A DNA stretch of 64,000 nucleotides from Asterias rubens (GCF_902459465.1 NC_047069.1:4125171-4189170); one strand, 5' to 3'. Numbered from the stretch's first letter, positions 11,445 to 24,041 are shown. Translations and numbers: made by a program. Notes: a model not told the origin generated them from the sequence alone.

Positions 11445-11850
11445 TTGTGGTCGAGTGGTTAAGAGCATCAAATTCAAGTTCTGGTGGTTATAAGTCATGA
11501 GAGTGTGGGTTCGATATCTCCACACCCAGGGGGTATAAATGGGTACCTGCGTGGGTAGAGGTTTGTATTGTATTTGAAAAAGTTTACTGAGCGCACGTCC
11601 GCTCGGGCGGCATGAGGAATGTTAGTGGCCTAATGACTAGCCGTCAATTTCACCAAACTCTTCCTAACTTGAGAGTAATCATAGGACTTTGGACCAGTTA
11701 AATTCTGTATCCAAATACGTAGGTCGCATTGAACCCATCCTAGCGTTTTTGTGAAATGGGCTGCAGGGCACTAATGTTAAGGGCATTGATATGGTTATTG
11801 TATGCACTAAATAAGAACTAGTTGGTATTATTATAACTATTAATAATATG
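11445..11850 (+). mobile_element. tRNA-derived SINE interrupted by a MITE
   Basis: The SINE head GGTGTTGTGGTCGAGTGGTT with B-box GGTTCGATATC runs to about 11641, then resumes near 11764 (GGCTGCAGGGCACTAATGTT) and ends ATTATTATAACTATTAATAA. The inserted piece (11642-11763) begins CAATTTCACCAAACTCTTCC and ends CCTAGCGTTTTTGTGAAATG. Confidence 0.65.
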
Positions 11851-12367
11851 ATCATTGTACTGTATAAATGTGATGTCTTGTGGCAAGCTTGTGTCACTTG
11901 ATCCTACAAATTATCTCTTGCTTTATTTGTCATTTTACATTTTCTTTCCCCTTGTATGTTTGGAACTTAATCAGTTTCTATGGCGATATTAACACTCAAG
12001 CTATGTAATTCTTGAAACAAAAAATAAGGGTTTAGTTAACAGCATAATCCAATAAATGATGTGCTAATATTCTTCGCTTTATAACTTGCAATTTTTTATT
12101 TGTGAAGGTCCCATTCTGCAGACACCATCACATTGTTTACAAGAGTAAATAAACCATTGGTTTGCAGGGGCATTTACTGGAACATTTTACATTTGTTATG
12201 CGAATTGTCAAATTATCAAGAATCATCTGTAGCTGAAAAAGGTCTGAGATCATTTTTTACCTTTTTTTAATGTCAATTGTTGATAAAAATCATGTGGTGG
12301 AGGTGGAGTCTGTCCAAAAATTGTTGGGATTTGCGGCTTTGTACAAACAACACATGAAGGAAGTCCA

Positions 12368-12515
12368 GCCGTCGATTTCACCAAACTCTTTTTAACTTGG
12401 GATTAATCTTAGTTCCATATCCGCAGATGTTAAAATGTATTGAACCCATCCTAAGTTAGGACGGGTTACTCGTCCTAACTCAAGGTTGGATTAATCCTAG
12501 CGTTTCATGAAATCA
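12368..12515. mobile_element. MITE with TTTCACNAAACTCTT inverted ends
   Basis: Starts GATTTCACCAAACTCTTTTT and ends CCTAGCGTTTCATGAAATC; the middle has the palindrome TTACTCGTCCTAACTC. Same family at 11642-11763, 15727-15855 and 49325-49478. Confidence 0.6.
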
Positions 12516-12609
12516 GCTGCAGGCTGGTGGCCTTTTTTGAAACATGTGATTTATATCACTAGGTTACATGGTCTGTATGCTGATGCTGTAGTCCTCAGAA
12601 ATAAACCTG

Positions 12610-12900
12610 CTTGGTTTTCATTTTTGTTTTACCCATACACCGATGTGTGTTAGCACTGTATACTCAGTACTTTCCCGAGTCCTGTGAAAAAACATCACAT
12701 GCATATTACTCGGGTGGGATTCGAACCAAAGACCCTTGCAATTCTAGAGCAGTGTCTTTCCAACTAGACTACCAAGGTTGCCCGGCAGCTAGAGGCAGTT
12801 CGAATCCTATCTTTTGGCAGCGGGTACCGCAAGATTTGCATCGGGGATACTGCTTGGTATTATTTGTTGTTTTATTCGCGAGAAGTTGATGCCCTTAGAG
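12610..12900 (-). mobile_element. tRNA-like SINE or foldback, second family
   Basis: On the minus strand GCAACCTTGGTAGTCTAGTT (A-box-like) is followed by TTTGGTTCGAATCCCACCCG (B box GGTTCGAATCC). A second copy with the same order is at 58160-58450. The flanks share CACCGATGTGTGTTAG. No functional tRNA fold was confirmed. Confidence 0.5.
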
Positions 12901-13309
12901 TAATCATTTTTTGATTAGATATAATAATTTCATCGGGGATAAAAAAATTATTTGGTTTTACTCATCTTTCATAAATGATTGCGCAACCAGCTGCCAATAA
13001 GCACTTTTGTGATATGGGGGAAAGAGTTAATAATACCAATAACTAAAACTTGTAAAGCCCATAAAGCTATATAATGGTAAAGCCTCATCTACCTAAGACT
13101 AAACTTGTTCTCGAGGCGCATAAAAAAAACTTTAAAAAACAGAGAGAGTAGCAAACAAGATTAGAACTTACGTACTTAAAAAAGAAAAATAACAAACGGA
13201 AAGTCAATCATAAGAAATATTGAATAGCGAGTTTTAAGCAATGTTTTGAAAATTTGGAAAAGTTTCCGTATGGCGCCACCACTTTTTCATTGGATTTGAA
13301 ATAATATAG

Positions 13310-14290
13310 TAACTAATTTACCTCAATGAGATATCCCTTCTTTTTTTTTGAATAAGTGATATATGGAAATAATATAGTATCTAATTTACCTCAATGAGAT
13401 ATCCCTTTTTTTTTAAGAAGTGATATATGGAAATAATATAGTATCTAATTTACCTCAATGAGATATCCCTTTTTTTTTTAAGAAGTGATATATGGAAATA
13501 ATATAGTATCTAATTTACCTCAATGAGATATCCCTTTTTTTTTTAAAGAAGTGATATATGGAAATAATATAGTATCTAATTTACCTCAATGAGATATCCC
13601 TTTTTTTTTAAAGAAGTGATATATGGAAATAATATAGTATCTAATTTACCTCAATGAGATATCCCTTTTTTTTTTAAATAAGTGATATATGGAAATAATA
13701 TAGTATCTAATTTACCTCAATGAGATATCCCTTTTTTTTAAACAAGTGATATATGGAAATAATATAGTATCTAATTTACCTCAATGAGATATCCCTTTTT
13801 TTTTTTTAAATAAGTGATATATGGAAACAATATAGTATCTAATTTACCTCAATGAGATATCCCTTTTTTTTTTAAAGAAGTGATATATGGAAATAATATA
13901 GTATCTAATTTACCTCAATGAGATATCCCTTTTTTTTTAAAGAAGTGATATATGGAAATAATATAGTATCTAATTTACCTCAATGAGATATCCCTTTTTT
14001 TTTTAAATAAGTGATATATGGAAATAATATAGTATCTAATTTACCTCAATGAGATATCCCTTTTTTTTAAACAAGTGATATATGGAAATAATATAGTATC
14101 TAATTTACCTCAATGAGATATCCCTTTTTTTTTTTTAAATAAGTGATATATGGAAACAATATAGTATCTAATTTACCTCAATGAGACATCCCTTTTTTTT
14201 TTTTAAATAAGTGATATATGGAAACAATATAGTATCTAATTTACCTCAATGAGATATCCCTTTTTTTTTTAAATAAGTGATATATGGCGC
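13310..14290. repeat. Tandem array, about 66-bp unit, about 14 copies
   Basis: The unit has GGAAATAATATAGTATCTAA, TTTACCTCAATGAGATATCC and a T-run of 8 to 12 followed by AAATAAGTGATATAT. The array is bounded by a repeat with TTTCCGTATGGCGCCACCAC on both sides (about 13262 and 14460). Unit variants (AAAGAAG, AAAGAAG, AAATAAG, AAACAAG, AAATAAG) recur in the same order, showing a five-unit higher-order repeat. Confidence 0.92.
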
Positions 14291-14857
14291 CATATGGAAA
14301 GTTATCCGTTTGAAAAAACAAAGCTGCCCTTTGAAAGAGAATTTTGGTCATCAGCGAGCAATGCTCTTGAATTTCGTGGGTCATGGGTTGGAGTCCCAAC
14401 CGAGTAGTATGTCTGAAGATTGGTTTTCCCGAGAGTTTACATTTGAAGGTTTGGAAAAGTTTCCGTATGGCGCCACCACTTTTTTCAATCAACATGAGTC
14501 AATAAAGTATCTAATTTACCTCAATAAGATATCCCCTACGGAAATTTATCCGAAGGTTTCCTAGACAAACTTACCCTATCTTTATCTTGTTCTGCCTCCT
14601 TTACTATGAATAGTGGTTGAGTCGGAGTCGAGAACGACGGTGAGAAGTGTGTCTGCCTGTTGGGTGGCTATCTACATCCAACACCTTGCTCAAATTATTA
14701 TAAACTGGACTAAGCGAACTTGTGATGAACAATTATGTACTTGATGCACCCTATAAACTGAAGCAATAAGCTAAGAAAAAGACCTAATAACATGTGCTGG
14801 CTGGACTTAACTAAGACACTCTGGTAGTCTTGTAGAAACAGGGAGAGAGTGTGTGCA

Positions 14858-15089
14858 CACCAAAGATTATAGAGCGCCTCAAGATGCAGAACTCGGGCTG
14901 AAATGTGAAATCCCACTGGACGCCATTTCGGCAAGTAACTCTTTTGATACAACAGTAGATCAGTGCAGTTCAGTACAGACAATGACTGTTCCTATCAATG
15001 GCAAACAAAACATTCACTTGCTGAAATGGCGCCCATGCGTATTTCAAGTTCCGCATCTTGCGCCTTGCGGAGCTCTATAATCTTTGGTG
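14858..15089. mobile_element. Foldback MITE, CACCAAAGATTATAGAGC ends
   Basis: Left arm CACCAAAGATTATAGAGCGC and right arm GAGCTCTATAATCTTTGGTG pair. The arms extend about 80 bp and include GCCATTTCGGCAAGT and its inverse. Non-coding. Confidence 0.65.
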
Positions 15090-15156
15090 CACAGACAGCT
15101 ATATCATTCAAGCCTCAGTGTCATGCCTACACATGCATGGCAATAACAATAGGCCT

Positions 15157-15320
15157 TACCTGCATAGGCTACCTGCATAGGCTACCTGCATAGGCTACCT
15201 GCATAGGCTACCTGCATAGGCTACCTGCATAGGCTACCTGCATAGGCTACCTGCATAGGCTACCTGCATAGGCTACCTGCATAGGCTACCTGCATAGGCT
15301 ACCTGCATAGGCTACCTGCA
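15157..15320. repeat. Tandem array, 13-bp unit, about 12 copies
   Basis: Unit TACCTGCATAGGC is repeated with almost no divergence, pointing to recent expansion. Confidence 0.95.
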
Positions 15321-15726
15321 TGCTCAGATGCCCTGGGAAATCTAGGTACATGTAAAGATACTGTGGACCAGGGTTGGTGACTTAAAGGCACTGGACACTT
15401 TTGGTAATAACTCAAAATAATTGTTAGCATAAAAACTTACTTGGAAACGAGTAGTGGAGAGAACTTGATAGCTCAAAACATTGTGAGAAACAGCTCCCTC
15501 TGAAGTAACATAGTTTTTTTTTTTTTTTTAAATAAGGTAATTTCTCACTCGAATATTACTCCAGCTGAAGCCTTTTTTAGGCATCTTGAAATTTGTGGAA
15601 CAAGGGTGTTTTTATCTTTCATTATTCTCTTGCAACTACATCGACCAATTGAGTCAAAATGTTTACAGAGTTGATATGTTTGGATAAGGTGAGAATACTA
15701 CTGGTCTTTAAAAAAATGTGTCCGGG

Positions 15727-15855
15727 GTGGATTTCACAAAGAGTTGGACGAGTCTTATCTCAACTTAGGACCAGTTACTCGTCCTAACTTAGGACTAGCA
15801 ATGCGTTTTGGATATCTCTTAGGACTAGTCCTAATTCTTTGTGAAATCGACCAAA
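15727..15855. mobile_element. MITE with GATTTCACAAAGAGTT ends
   Basis: GATTTCACAAAGAGTTGGAC faces TCCTAATTCTTTGTGAAATC. It is the best-preserved copy of the family also seen at 12368-12515. Confidence 0.7.
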
Positions 15856-16850
15856 GTCATTATAGGAAATTTAAAGTCTGGAAAGTATGAGAGCGATTTT
15901 CGCTGGTTCAAATTTATCTTAGAAGTCTTATTAGTGCTGCTTAGAACCTGATAAATTTTGGATATGCAAAAACAAGATTAAATTGCATTTAATTTGTTCA
16001 TGTCAGTGAACTATATTTCTGTCTTCCACATTTTTGAATGCCTCACTGTTCAGCTATTTGTAAAACATTTGAAAGAAATGATGGTTCAAATAAAAGCTGA
16101 CATTCAATCTTCCTAATTCAAAGTGTCTTTGTCTTTTATGTTCGGCTTTTGTGTTTTTCTTTGTGTTCTATAACAAAAATTTGTTGAACTTATTTCCCCA
16201 AAGTATGTCTCAAGGAAGTACTATCAGCTTCAATGTACATATGTAAATTTTGAGTGAATTAACAAACCTTTAAGATTTGAAGAGACAACCCCAAAATGTG
16301 TTTCTCCTGACATATACAATAATACAATACAATACACTATACAATACAATAAATACATAAATGTATGCATCAAAACCCCAGGTAAAATAGTGACATAACC
16401 GGTATATTCCTTCATGGGGTAAAGCACATTACTAATGATGGATAATTAGCTCACGATAGCAAAGGCTCAACAGAACAAGAATACTGACCAAAAACTTTGG
16501 TTATAAACCATGGCTTAATTTTAATATGCATCACATTTTTAATTACAGCAGAGTGGTAAGTTACATCAAATTAAATTGAAAAGAACAATATAGGCCTACT
16601 GAAGTATTTTAACCTTTTGACCTTTGCCAGTATGAGGTGAATTGCAAACCAATTGAATTGTGAATTAAAAATAGAACAAAATTCATCCAAAACTTGACAA
16701 GATATCGGATTTGTAACACCTTCACCATCTTACAAAACAAAAGCTTTATTGACTGTGGCCAAATATTTTGTGAGATAAAAATAAGAGATGAAAAACCCCA
16801 AATGATTGAATAAAGGTGGTCTCAGACAAGAGTTAAATGTTGTCAATGGT
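15856..16850. other. Intergenic, no gene recognised
   Basis: AT-rich sequence with a short ATAATACAATACAATACAC run near 16317. I see no exon, tRNA or transposon ends here. Confidence 0.4.
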
Positions 16851-17634
16851 TAGGCCAGGGCCCAAATTCATAAAGCAGTTTAGCAAAAGATATCCTTTTT
16901 TCTGCTAAACCAAAAAATAAGTGGGCACCAGTCGCAACAATGTACTTTTTGGAATGTTGGCTGGAAAACCTGTTTTTGCTAAGCTAGATTTTTCTGTGCT
17001 TAGCAAGTTGATCTTACAGGCTTTAGGAAATTGGGCCAATTAATCAAAGACAGAGGCTCTGCCAGTCTTAAATGGCCATCTAAGAACTATTATGTTACTC
17101 CCATCCCAAAAATCCTTCTTGTTATTAATTACTTTGCCTATTTTCAAAGAACACATAATATGAGACTGTGCAAAAGCTCTCTAACATGCACATGCACTCA
17201 AGCCTTTAGCTTGAGTGTCAAAGGCACACTTACAATAACACTTCAGGCCATGTATTCAAAGAAACTGGACACGTTAGGTAACTGTCAAAGACCAGTATTC
17301 TCACTTGCTGTATCTCAACATACATGTATGTACATGTATCAAGTAACAAATCTGTGAAAATTTGGGCTCAATTGGTCATAGAAGTTTCAAGAGAACAATG
17401 AAAGCAAAACGCCCTTTTTGCCCAAATTTTTGTGCTCTCAGATGATAGTAAAAGGCTTCAAGCCTGAAGTTTCTTAATATTTCAGTGAGAAATTATCTCT
17501 TAAAACTAAGTTACTTCAGAGGGAGCCGTTTCTCAAAATGTGTTACTATGTGAACAGCTCTCCATTGCTTTTTACCAAGTTTAATGCTAACATTTATTTT
17601 GAGTAATTACCAAAAGTGTTGAGTGCCTTTACAT

Positions 17635-18110
17635 CTAATTGAAACTAGGTTTCCGTCCTTTTTACAAATGAATTGACAAAACAAAACTGAACATTAAAGG
17701 GATTTCATCTGAGATATAAAAAGAAAATAATATCTTCAATCCAAACTAATTATTGACAATCACATTGAACTAATGTCGCTTTTTATAACATATTCCTCAA
17801 AACCTAGAATCTTTGATACATTTGAACGATATAAAATTCTTATTATCTTACCTATCAGATTCAATAACAATTATTATAGAAAAAGTTTGTACATGTATGT
17901 ATAGTATGTACAGAGACTGTCTAACTTATTTAGACAGCTCGCATCATGACACACTGTTTACTGACGGGCTTGGCCATTTAAGGTTTTCACATTAACCGCA
18001 ACATTTCTGTAGAATGACAAAATTCAATCTTAATGGGGACGCATGGTAAACTGACCTCCCTTTCAACTTACTTTGACCGTGGTGTAAAACTAACAGGGAT
18101 TTCAAGCCAC
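17635..18110. other. Intergenic, nothing recognised
   Basis: Unique-looking AT-rich sequence between a MITE copy and the satellite at 18115. It may contain the 3' end of the minus-strand gene; no clear poly(A) signal was assigned. Confidence 0.35.
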
Positions 18111-18114
18111 GTTT

Positions 18115-20060
18115 TGTTTTGTTTTGATTCATGCTGTGGTGAGTTCCATAGAGCTGCGGGTGAGTTCCTAATTCAAGCTACATGTAGAACGAGTTCTTTG
18201 TTTTGATTCACGCCGTGGTGAGTTCCACCATAGAGCTGTGGTGAGTTCCTGATTTAAGTTTCAGTACAGGGCGAGTCTTTGTTATGTTCCTGTTTTGATT
18301 CACGCTGTGGTGAGTTCCACCATAGAGCTGTGGTGAGTTCCTGATTTAAGTTTCAGTACAGGGCGAGTCTTTGTTAAGTTCCTGTTATGATTCACGCTGT
18401 GGTGAGTTCCACCATAGAGCTGTGGTGAGTTCCTGATTTAAGTTTCATTACAGGGTGAGTCTTTGTTAAGTTCCTGTTTTGATTCACGCTGTGGTGAGTT
18501 CCACCATAGAGCTGTGGTGAGTTCCTGATTTAAGTTTCAGTACAGGGCGAGTCTTTGTTAAGTTCCTGTTTTGATTCACGCTGTGGTGAGTTCCACCATA
18601 GAGCTGTGGTGAGTTCCTGATTTAAGTTTCAGTACAGGGCGAGTCTTTGTTAAGTTCCTGTTTTGATTCACGCTGTGGTGAGTTCCACCATAGAGCTGTG
18701 GTGAGTTCCTGATTTAAGTTTCAGTACAGGGCGAGTCTTTGTTAAGTTCCTGTTTTGATTCATGCTGTGGTGAGTTCCACCATAGAGCTGTGGTGAGATC
18801 CTGATTTAAGCTATATGTAGGGTGAGTCCTTGTTAAGCTCCTGTTTTGGTTCACGCTGTGGTGAGTTCCACCATAGAGCTGTGGTGAGTTCCTGATTTAA
18901 GTTTCATTACAGGGTGAGTCCTTGTTAAGCTCCTGTTTTGGTTCATGCTGTGGTGAGTTCCACCATAGAGCTGTGGTGAGTTCCTGATTTAAGCTATATG
19001 TAGGGTGAGTCCTTGTTAAGCTCCTGTTTTGGTTCATGCTGTGGTGAGTTCCACCAAAGAGCTGTGGTGAGTTCCTGATTTAAGTTTCATTACAGGGTGA
19101 GTCCTTGTTATGTTCCTGTTTTGGTTCATGCTGTAGTGAGTTCAACCATATAGCTGTGGTGAGTTCCTGATTTAAGTTTCATTACAGGGTGAGTCCTTGT
19201 TATGTTCCTGTTTTGGTTCATGCTGTGGTGAGTTCCACCATAGAGCTGTGGTGAGTTCCTGATTTAAGTTTCATTACAGGGTGAGTCCTTGTTATGTTCC
19301 TGTTTTGGTTCACGCTGTAGTGAGTTCCTGATTTAAGTTTCAGTACAGGGCGAGTCTTTGTTAAGTTCCTGTTTTGATTCATGCTGTGGTAAGTTCCACC
19401 ATAGAGCTGTGGTGAGTTCCTGATTTAAGTTTCATTACAGGGTGAGTCCTTGTTATGTTCCTGTTTTGGTTCACGCTGTAGTGAGTTCCTGATTTAAGTT
19501 TCATTACAGGGTGAGTCTTTGTTATGTTCCTGTTTTGGTTCACGCTGTGGTGAGTTCCACCATAGAGCTGTGGTGAGTTCCTGATTTAAGTTTCATTACA
19601 GGGTGAGTCTTTGTTATGTTCCTGTTTTGGTTCACGCTGTAGTGAGTTCCTGATTTAAGTTTCATTACAGGGTGAGTCTTTGTTAAGTTCCTGTTTTGGT
19701 TCACGCTGTAGTGAGTTCCTGATTTAAGTTTCATTACAGGGTGAGTCTTTGTTATGTTCCTGTTTTGGTTCACGCTGTGGTGAGTTCCACCATAGAGCTG
19801 TGGTGAGTTCCTGATTTAAGTTTCATTACAGGGTGAGTCTTTGTTATGTTCCTGTTTTGGTTCACGCTGTAGTGAGTTCCTGATTTAAGTTTCATTACAG
19901 GGCGAGTCTTTGTTAAGTTCCTGTTTTGATTCATGCTGTGGTAAGTTCCACCATAGAGCTGTGGTGAGTTCCTGATTTAAGTTTCATTACAGGGTGAGTC
20001 TTTGTTATGTTCCTGTTTTGGTTCACGCTGTAGTGAGTTCCACCATATAGCTGCGAGTGA
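18115..20060. repeat. Tandem array, about 92-bp and 69-bp units, about 23 copies
   Basis: The long unit has GTGAGTTCCACCATAGAGCT, GTGGTGAGTTCCTGATTTAA, GTTTCATTACAGGGTGAGTC and CTGTTTTGGTTCACGCTGTG. The short unit lacks a 23-bp block (CACCATAGAGCTGTGGTGAG and 3 more). The right-hand end merges with the terminal coding exon of the minus-strand gene: exon bases 20023-20063 are a diverged version of the CACGCTGT...GAGTTC part of the unit. GTGAGTYC is repeated twice within each long unit. Confidence 0.93.
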
Positions 20061-20172
20061 GTTCTCGAAGCTCTTGTAGTCCATAGTCTTCAGGCATGGG
20101 AAGTTTACCAACGTGTGGAGCCAGCAGACGAGATGGTATTCTCACATTCTTGCCAGGGTACAGTGATTGTTG
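20023..20172 (-). CDS. Unrecognised gene, terminal coding exon
   Basis: Acceptor CTATTCCAG precedes 49 codons and TGA at 20025-20023. The peptide starts QQSLYPGKNVRIPSRLLAPH, continues VGKLPMPEDYGLQELRELTR and ends SYMVELTTA. The last 13 codons and the stop lie in sequence homologous to the satellite unit at 18115-20060, so either the satellite arose from this exon or the exon end was captured from it. An unusual donor within ATATGGTGGAAC cannot be excluded, so the stop position is less sure than the frame. Confidence 0.68.
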   Translation of the reverse strand, partial: QQSLYPGKNVRIPSRLLAPHVGKLPMPEDYGLQELRELTRSYMVELTTA

Positions 20173-20239
20173 CTGGAATAGATACAACACAAAAACCCAT
20201 AAATATTAACAATTCAAGTTTGGAGAAATTTTTTCTAAC

Positions 20240-20590
20240 TGATGTCAAAATAGGATCGTAATTAACTGTACTGCCGCGGAGTCAGTTCTGAAATTGGTCT
20301 CAAGGTTTCGACTAGCTTGCTCTAGTCATCGTCTCCTAATTACGATCCTATAAGCTAAAGTAGTAGTCCAGTCTAATTTCTATACCATCCGCCCTGGTAA
20401 TAGTTAAAAAGCAGGACAGTTCTTTTCAGAACTGAGAAGTCTCCCCAAACCTCCGATTATCTACTCCATGGCAGTAGAATAAAGCAAGACAGTTCCCTAA
20501 GAACAACTCTACCTGGCAAGTAGATACACACATGGTGTTACCGCAAACCAAATATACATTGATACCTCACCATGCAATGCCTCAAATCCT
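20240..20590. repeat. Dispersed repeat with GACTAGCTTGCTCTAGTCAT hairpin
   Basis: Contains TTTCGACTAGCTTGCTCTAG, CCTATAAGCTAAAGTAGTAG, CTTTTCAGAACTGAGAAG and ACACATGGTGTTACCGCAAA. Further copies: 43385-43680 and, inverted and split by a satellite, 28690-28903 with 31485-31600. It lies in the intron between the last two exons of the unrecognised gene. Confidence 0.65.
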
Positions 20591-20707
20591 ATATGATGTC
20601 AAAATATTGCTTTACTTAGAAACATTTTCAAAGCAAATTCATTTGTTGTACAAACGTTGTTTGCAGAAAAATTGAGTTTGTGCATATGATACCTATCTGA
20701 CATTATA

Positions 20708-20842
20708 CAATTGTTGCACGCTGTGACGGGGTCCATGGCCTTTTGTTCACCCGAGGGGGGAAATGGCACCGGAGGCGAAGCCAAGGGTGCCATTTTCACC
20801 CCCAAGGGTGTACAAAACCATGGACCCAAGTCACAACGTGTT
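20708..20842. mobile_element. Foldback element, CACGCTGTGACGGGGTCCAT ends
   Basis: Left end CACGCTGTGACGGGGTCCAT faces CCATGGACCCAAGTCACAACGTG; the centre has AAATGGCACCGG and GGGTGCCATTT. This is the array-free relative of the element at 3660-4275. Confidence 0.65.
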
Positions 20843-21085
20843 TTGTTATACCTTTATAAGATTGTTATTCCTTTTGTCAAAGTTCTGTTGTCATCTTCAA
20901 GCATTAATACGACGGAGTAATGCATAGTTTAAGCAGTGTGAATCAATAAATAGTAAACTTGCAGGTAAAACCATGTCATAACTCTTTGGCGTGAGTGTTG
21001 GCTCTGGGAAGAGCCGCTTTGGTCTCCACGATTCAAACACTATCTTCTGCTCGTCTTCAGGAGAAACTTGCTAGTTTATTCCTAC

Positions 21086-21268
21086 CTGTAGAGTAAGTAC
21101 TGCTTTCATGACGTTAGCAGTCCTTTTGGCCATCTCTGATTGGCAGAGTCTATCCTTGGCTGTACAGCATGTTACACTTCCTACACGGCTACATAAGGAT
21201 GCAACATCAGGGTATAACTTCTCTAACTCATACACTGTGGGGTTACTGTGCTGAAGGTTCTCCAATCT
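21086..21268 (-). CDS. Unrecognised gene, penultimate exon
   Basis: Acceptor AACTTACAG and donor GTAGGA bound 61 codons in phase 0. The peptide starts RLENLQHSNPTVYELEKLYP and has four cysteines (SLCSRVGSVTCC and RLCQSEM), and ends NVMKAVLTLQ. It looks alpha-helical and soluble. No motif was recognised. Confidence 0.72.
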
Positions 21269-21269
21269 C

Positions 21270-23000
21270 TGTAAGTTGACAATTATTCAGAAATTTATTT
21301 TCTTATTATTAAAAACAAATACATGGTTGGAAGCCACTGGCTGAAATAACCATGTTTACAAAGTAAACATTAATTTTTTAAACATAGCAAAACTACACAT
21401 TCAACTAGACATTGAGAGTTTGTGAACAAACTCAAGGTGTTCGGTTTCAGGGAGTAAAAGCCTGGTGTAAAAAAACAATTATTGCACCTTGCTTTGTTCT
21501 CAAGATTTGTTATAAATGATCAAAACCTACTAACATTGTCAAAACAACATGACGACATATTGAGGTGTACTTTTCTCGGAAAATCATAATGGCGACCCCC
21601 TATACAATACATACCATTGCAATGCTTGGTAAACAAGCAACCCGTCTATATAAAACCTAACAACAGAGGGCGCCAAACAAAATAAATACAATCTCTCAAA
21701 GGCAAGGCTTTTTTCAGTCGAGTTTTCTCAACATTGGGACGGAGCAACTACACAACGCACGGTCGAGTTTTCTCGACAATGGTAAGGAAGCGCTTGCACT
21801 GCGCGGTCGAGTAAACTCGTCAAAGGTATTGAAAGGGTTAAGTCCTGGACTAACAATACCTCAGTCTCAGTTTCACCTCAGTCAAACTTTTGGTTTGGTA
21901 GAAAAAACAACTTTGAAAAGTGCACCTTTAAAGCAATACCACGTGACACATGATGAAGCTAATGTAGACTCCACAGATATGTTGCTAATATGAAGGAGAT
22001 TATGTTACCAATTTTGAAACAATTGTCATAAACTCTGACACAAACATCTAGTAAAATGTGTTTTTAGATGTTTTAAATCTGCCGCTAGAGGGTGGACTAT
22101 CTTTTGGTGACGCCATTGGTATTATTTTTATTAAACCAGACCTTTGCCAGACTTGTATTTAGTGATTGTAAACCATCAAAAAGTGCACATTTCAACCTAA
22201 AAGCTTTAAATAACGCCTTTTCACAGCTTTTTTACAGTCACTTCCGGTTTAGACAGATCAAAAGGTCAAGAAAAGGTCAGCAACATATCCATTGTTGTGA
22301 AGTTTGTAAAGCACTTTCATATAATGTATAGATTGTCAAAATAGCTTATGTGGTTGAGGAAATATGAACTTATGAGATATTGACGATCAAAGAAGAGACT
22401 AACAAACAGTAAGGGACACGTATGTTTTAAACGCCTTGAACGAAGACTGCTGTACGCGAAGCTTTTTCGCGCTGTATGGGTGATCACTGGAGCGTGACTC
22501 TGCTGCACCGCTAATTCAATACACGTGGGGTAGGCATACGTGTAAAATGTGTATGCACATACCAATGGGGGATTTACCTAGTTCTTTAGACATGAATTTT
22601 GAAATTTCCAACCTCTCTTTTGAGCCCGAAAACAAGGTCAAAATGGGATCATGTCTGTGAGGCGTTTACGGAGTTTTCAATGACGTTTCCGATGATGTAT
22701 TGATTGTAAGAATCCAGCATGTAGATCAAGAGTTATGATTTTTTGAAATAATAAACTTTGAATTTTCATAACTCAAGAACGGATGACGTCATCATGACGT
22801 AACTTCAATGGTTTCTTGTCCTAATGAATATCTAACTACATGTATGTGTGAAACTTCAAGTCCATATGATCTTTGTAAAGATGTTTATGTTAGCGGACAA
22901 GGAACGTACAGAAGAAGAAGTATCAATAAAAATAAAAAAACAAACAAAAATAAGAGGTGTTCCGGGCTGTTGGCCCGAACACCTAAACAGGCTGAAACTA
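21270..23000. other. Intron or intergenic, no gene recognised
   Basis: The stretch 21400-22980 has GTCGAGTTTTCTCGAC-like inverted bits near 21718-21810 and otherwise no exon or transposon ends that I can support. Confidence 0.35.
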
Positions 23001-23189
23001 TAAAAATGCACAAAACAGCTTACACTATCAACAGCTCTCCATTGCTTGTTACCAAGTAAGTTTTTATTCTAACAATTATTTTCAGAAATTACCAATAGTG
23101 TGCAGTGCCTTTGAACGCTAAAGGTTGACAATAAACCAACGAATAAAACCTTGACTAGCTTGGACTGCTTGATTGCTCAATGGAACTGA

Positions 23190-24035
23190 GCTTTGTTCTT
23201 TCCTAGACAATACTCATCTCAAATCTACAAAATAAATGTAAGTTCTAAAAACATTTGGGCAACTTTTTCTTATCCATAGGTTTCCTTAAAAAAAAAGAAT
23301 TTTGCCAGTAATTTATTGAGAATGCTGTTATAGTCAGCTGTACGAAGTCTATAAGACCGGTGTAGAGATTCAATGTCTTGAGTTAAAGACACAGAGGTGA
23401 ACTACACTAGTTTGGTTTACTGTACGCACCACTACACCACCAGAATGCAATGTATTATAATACATACTGGCCGGCTTAATTGGATGTGAGGGCATTATTT
23501 CATTTTCCTGATCAAACTAAATTTTGACAACGAAAAGTTTTCATTTAAATTGTAAACTTTACTCACAGGGCCCTCTAGGCTAACATGATTTGTAAGTGAA
23601 AAAAGAGTATTTTACAGAATATATATAATATACCATGAAATAAAACAAAACAAACAATAAGGACTAAGTTTTCACATCAAACCATATCTGGTTTATGCAA
23701 ACACTAATGAAAACCAACCAACATTAACTGAAGGCAGGCAAGTTTTCTATTGTTTAAATACTGGCCGGCTTAATTGGATGCGAAGGCATTATTTCTTTTT
23801 CCAGATCAGACTAAATTTTAAAATTGTGCTTTGATCTTTCCCAGACAATACTCAACTAAAATATACTAACTTAATATAAGTTCTGAGAGCATTTGGGCAA
23901 GTTTTTGTTATCCAGTTTTCCTTCCCCCCAAAAAGGAGAAGAAACAGTGGTCAAATTTGACTTTTGCCAGTAATTGATTTCATTATGAGACAGAATACCG
24001 AGGTAGTTGTTATATTTAGCTGTATGACTTGTTTA
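23190..24035. repeat. Local duplication next to the gap exon
   Basis: Segment 23191-23350 (AGACAATACTCATCT, ACATTTGGGCAACTTTTTCT, CCAGTAATTTATTGAGA) reappears diverged at 23836-24030. Segment 23468-23545 (CTGGCCGGCTTAATTGGATG) reappears at 23757-23829. The order is A-B...B-A in direct orientation. It lies immediately 3' of exon 24042-24108 on the coding strand. Confidence 0.7.
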
Positions 24036-24041
24036 TCTTAC

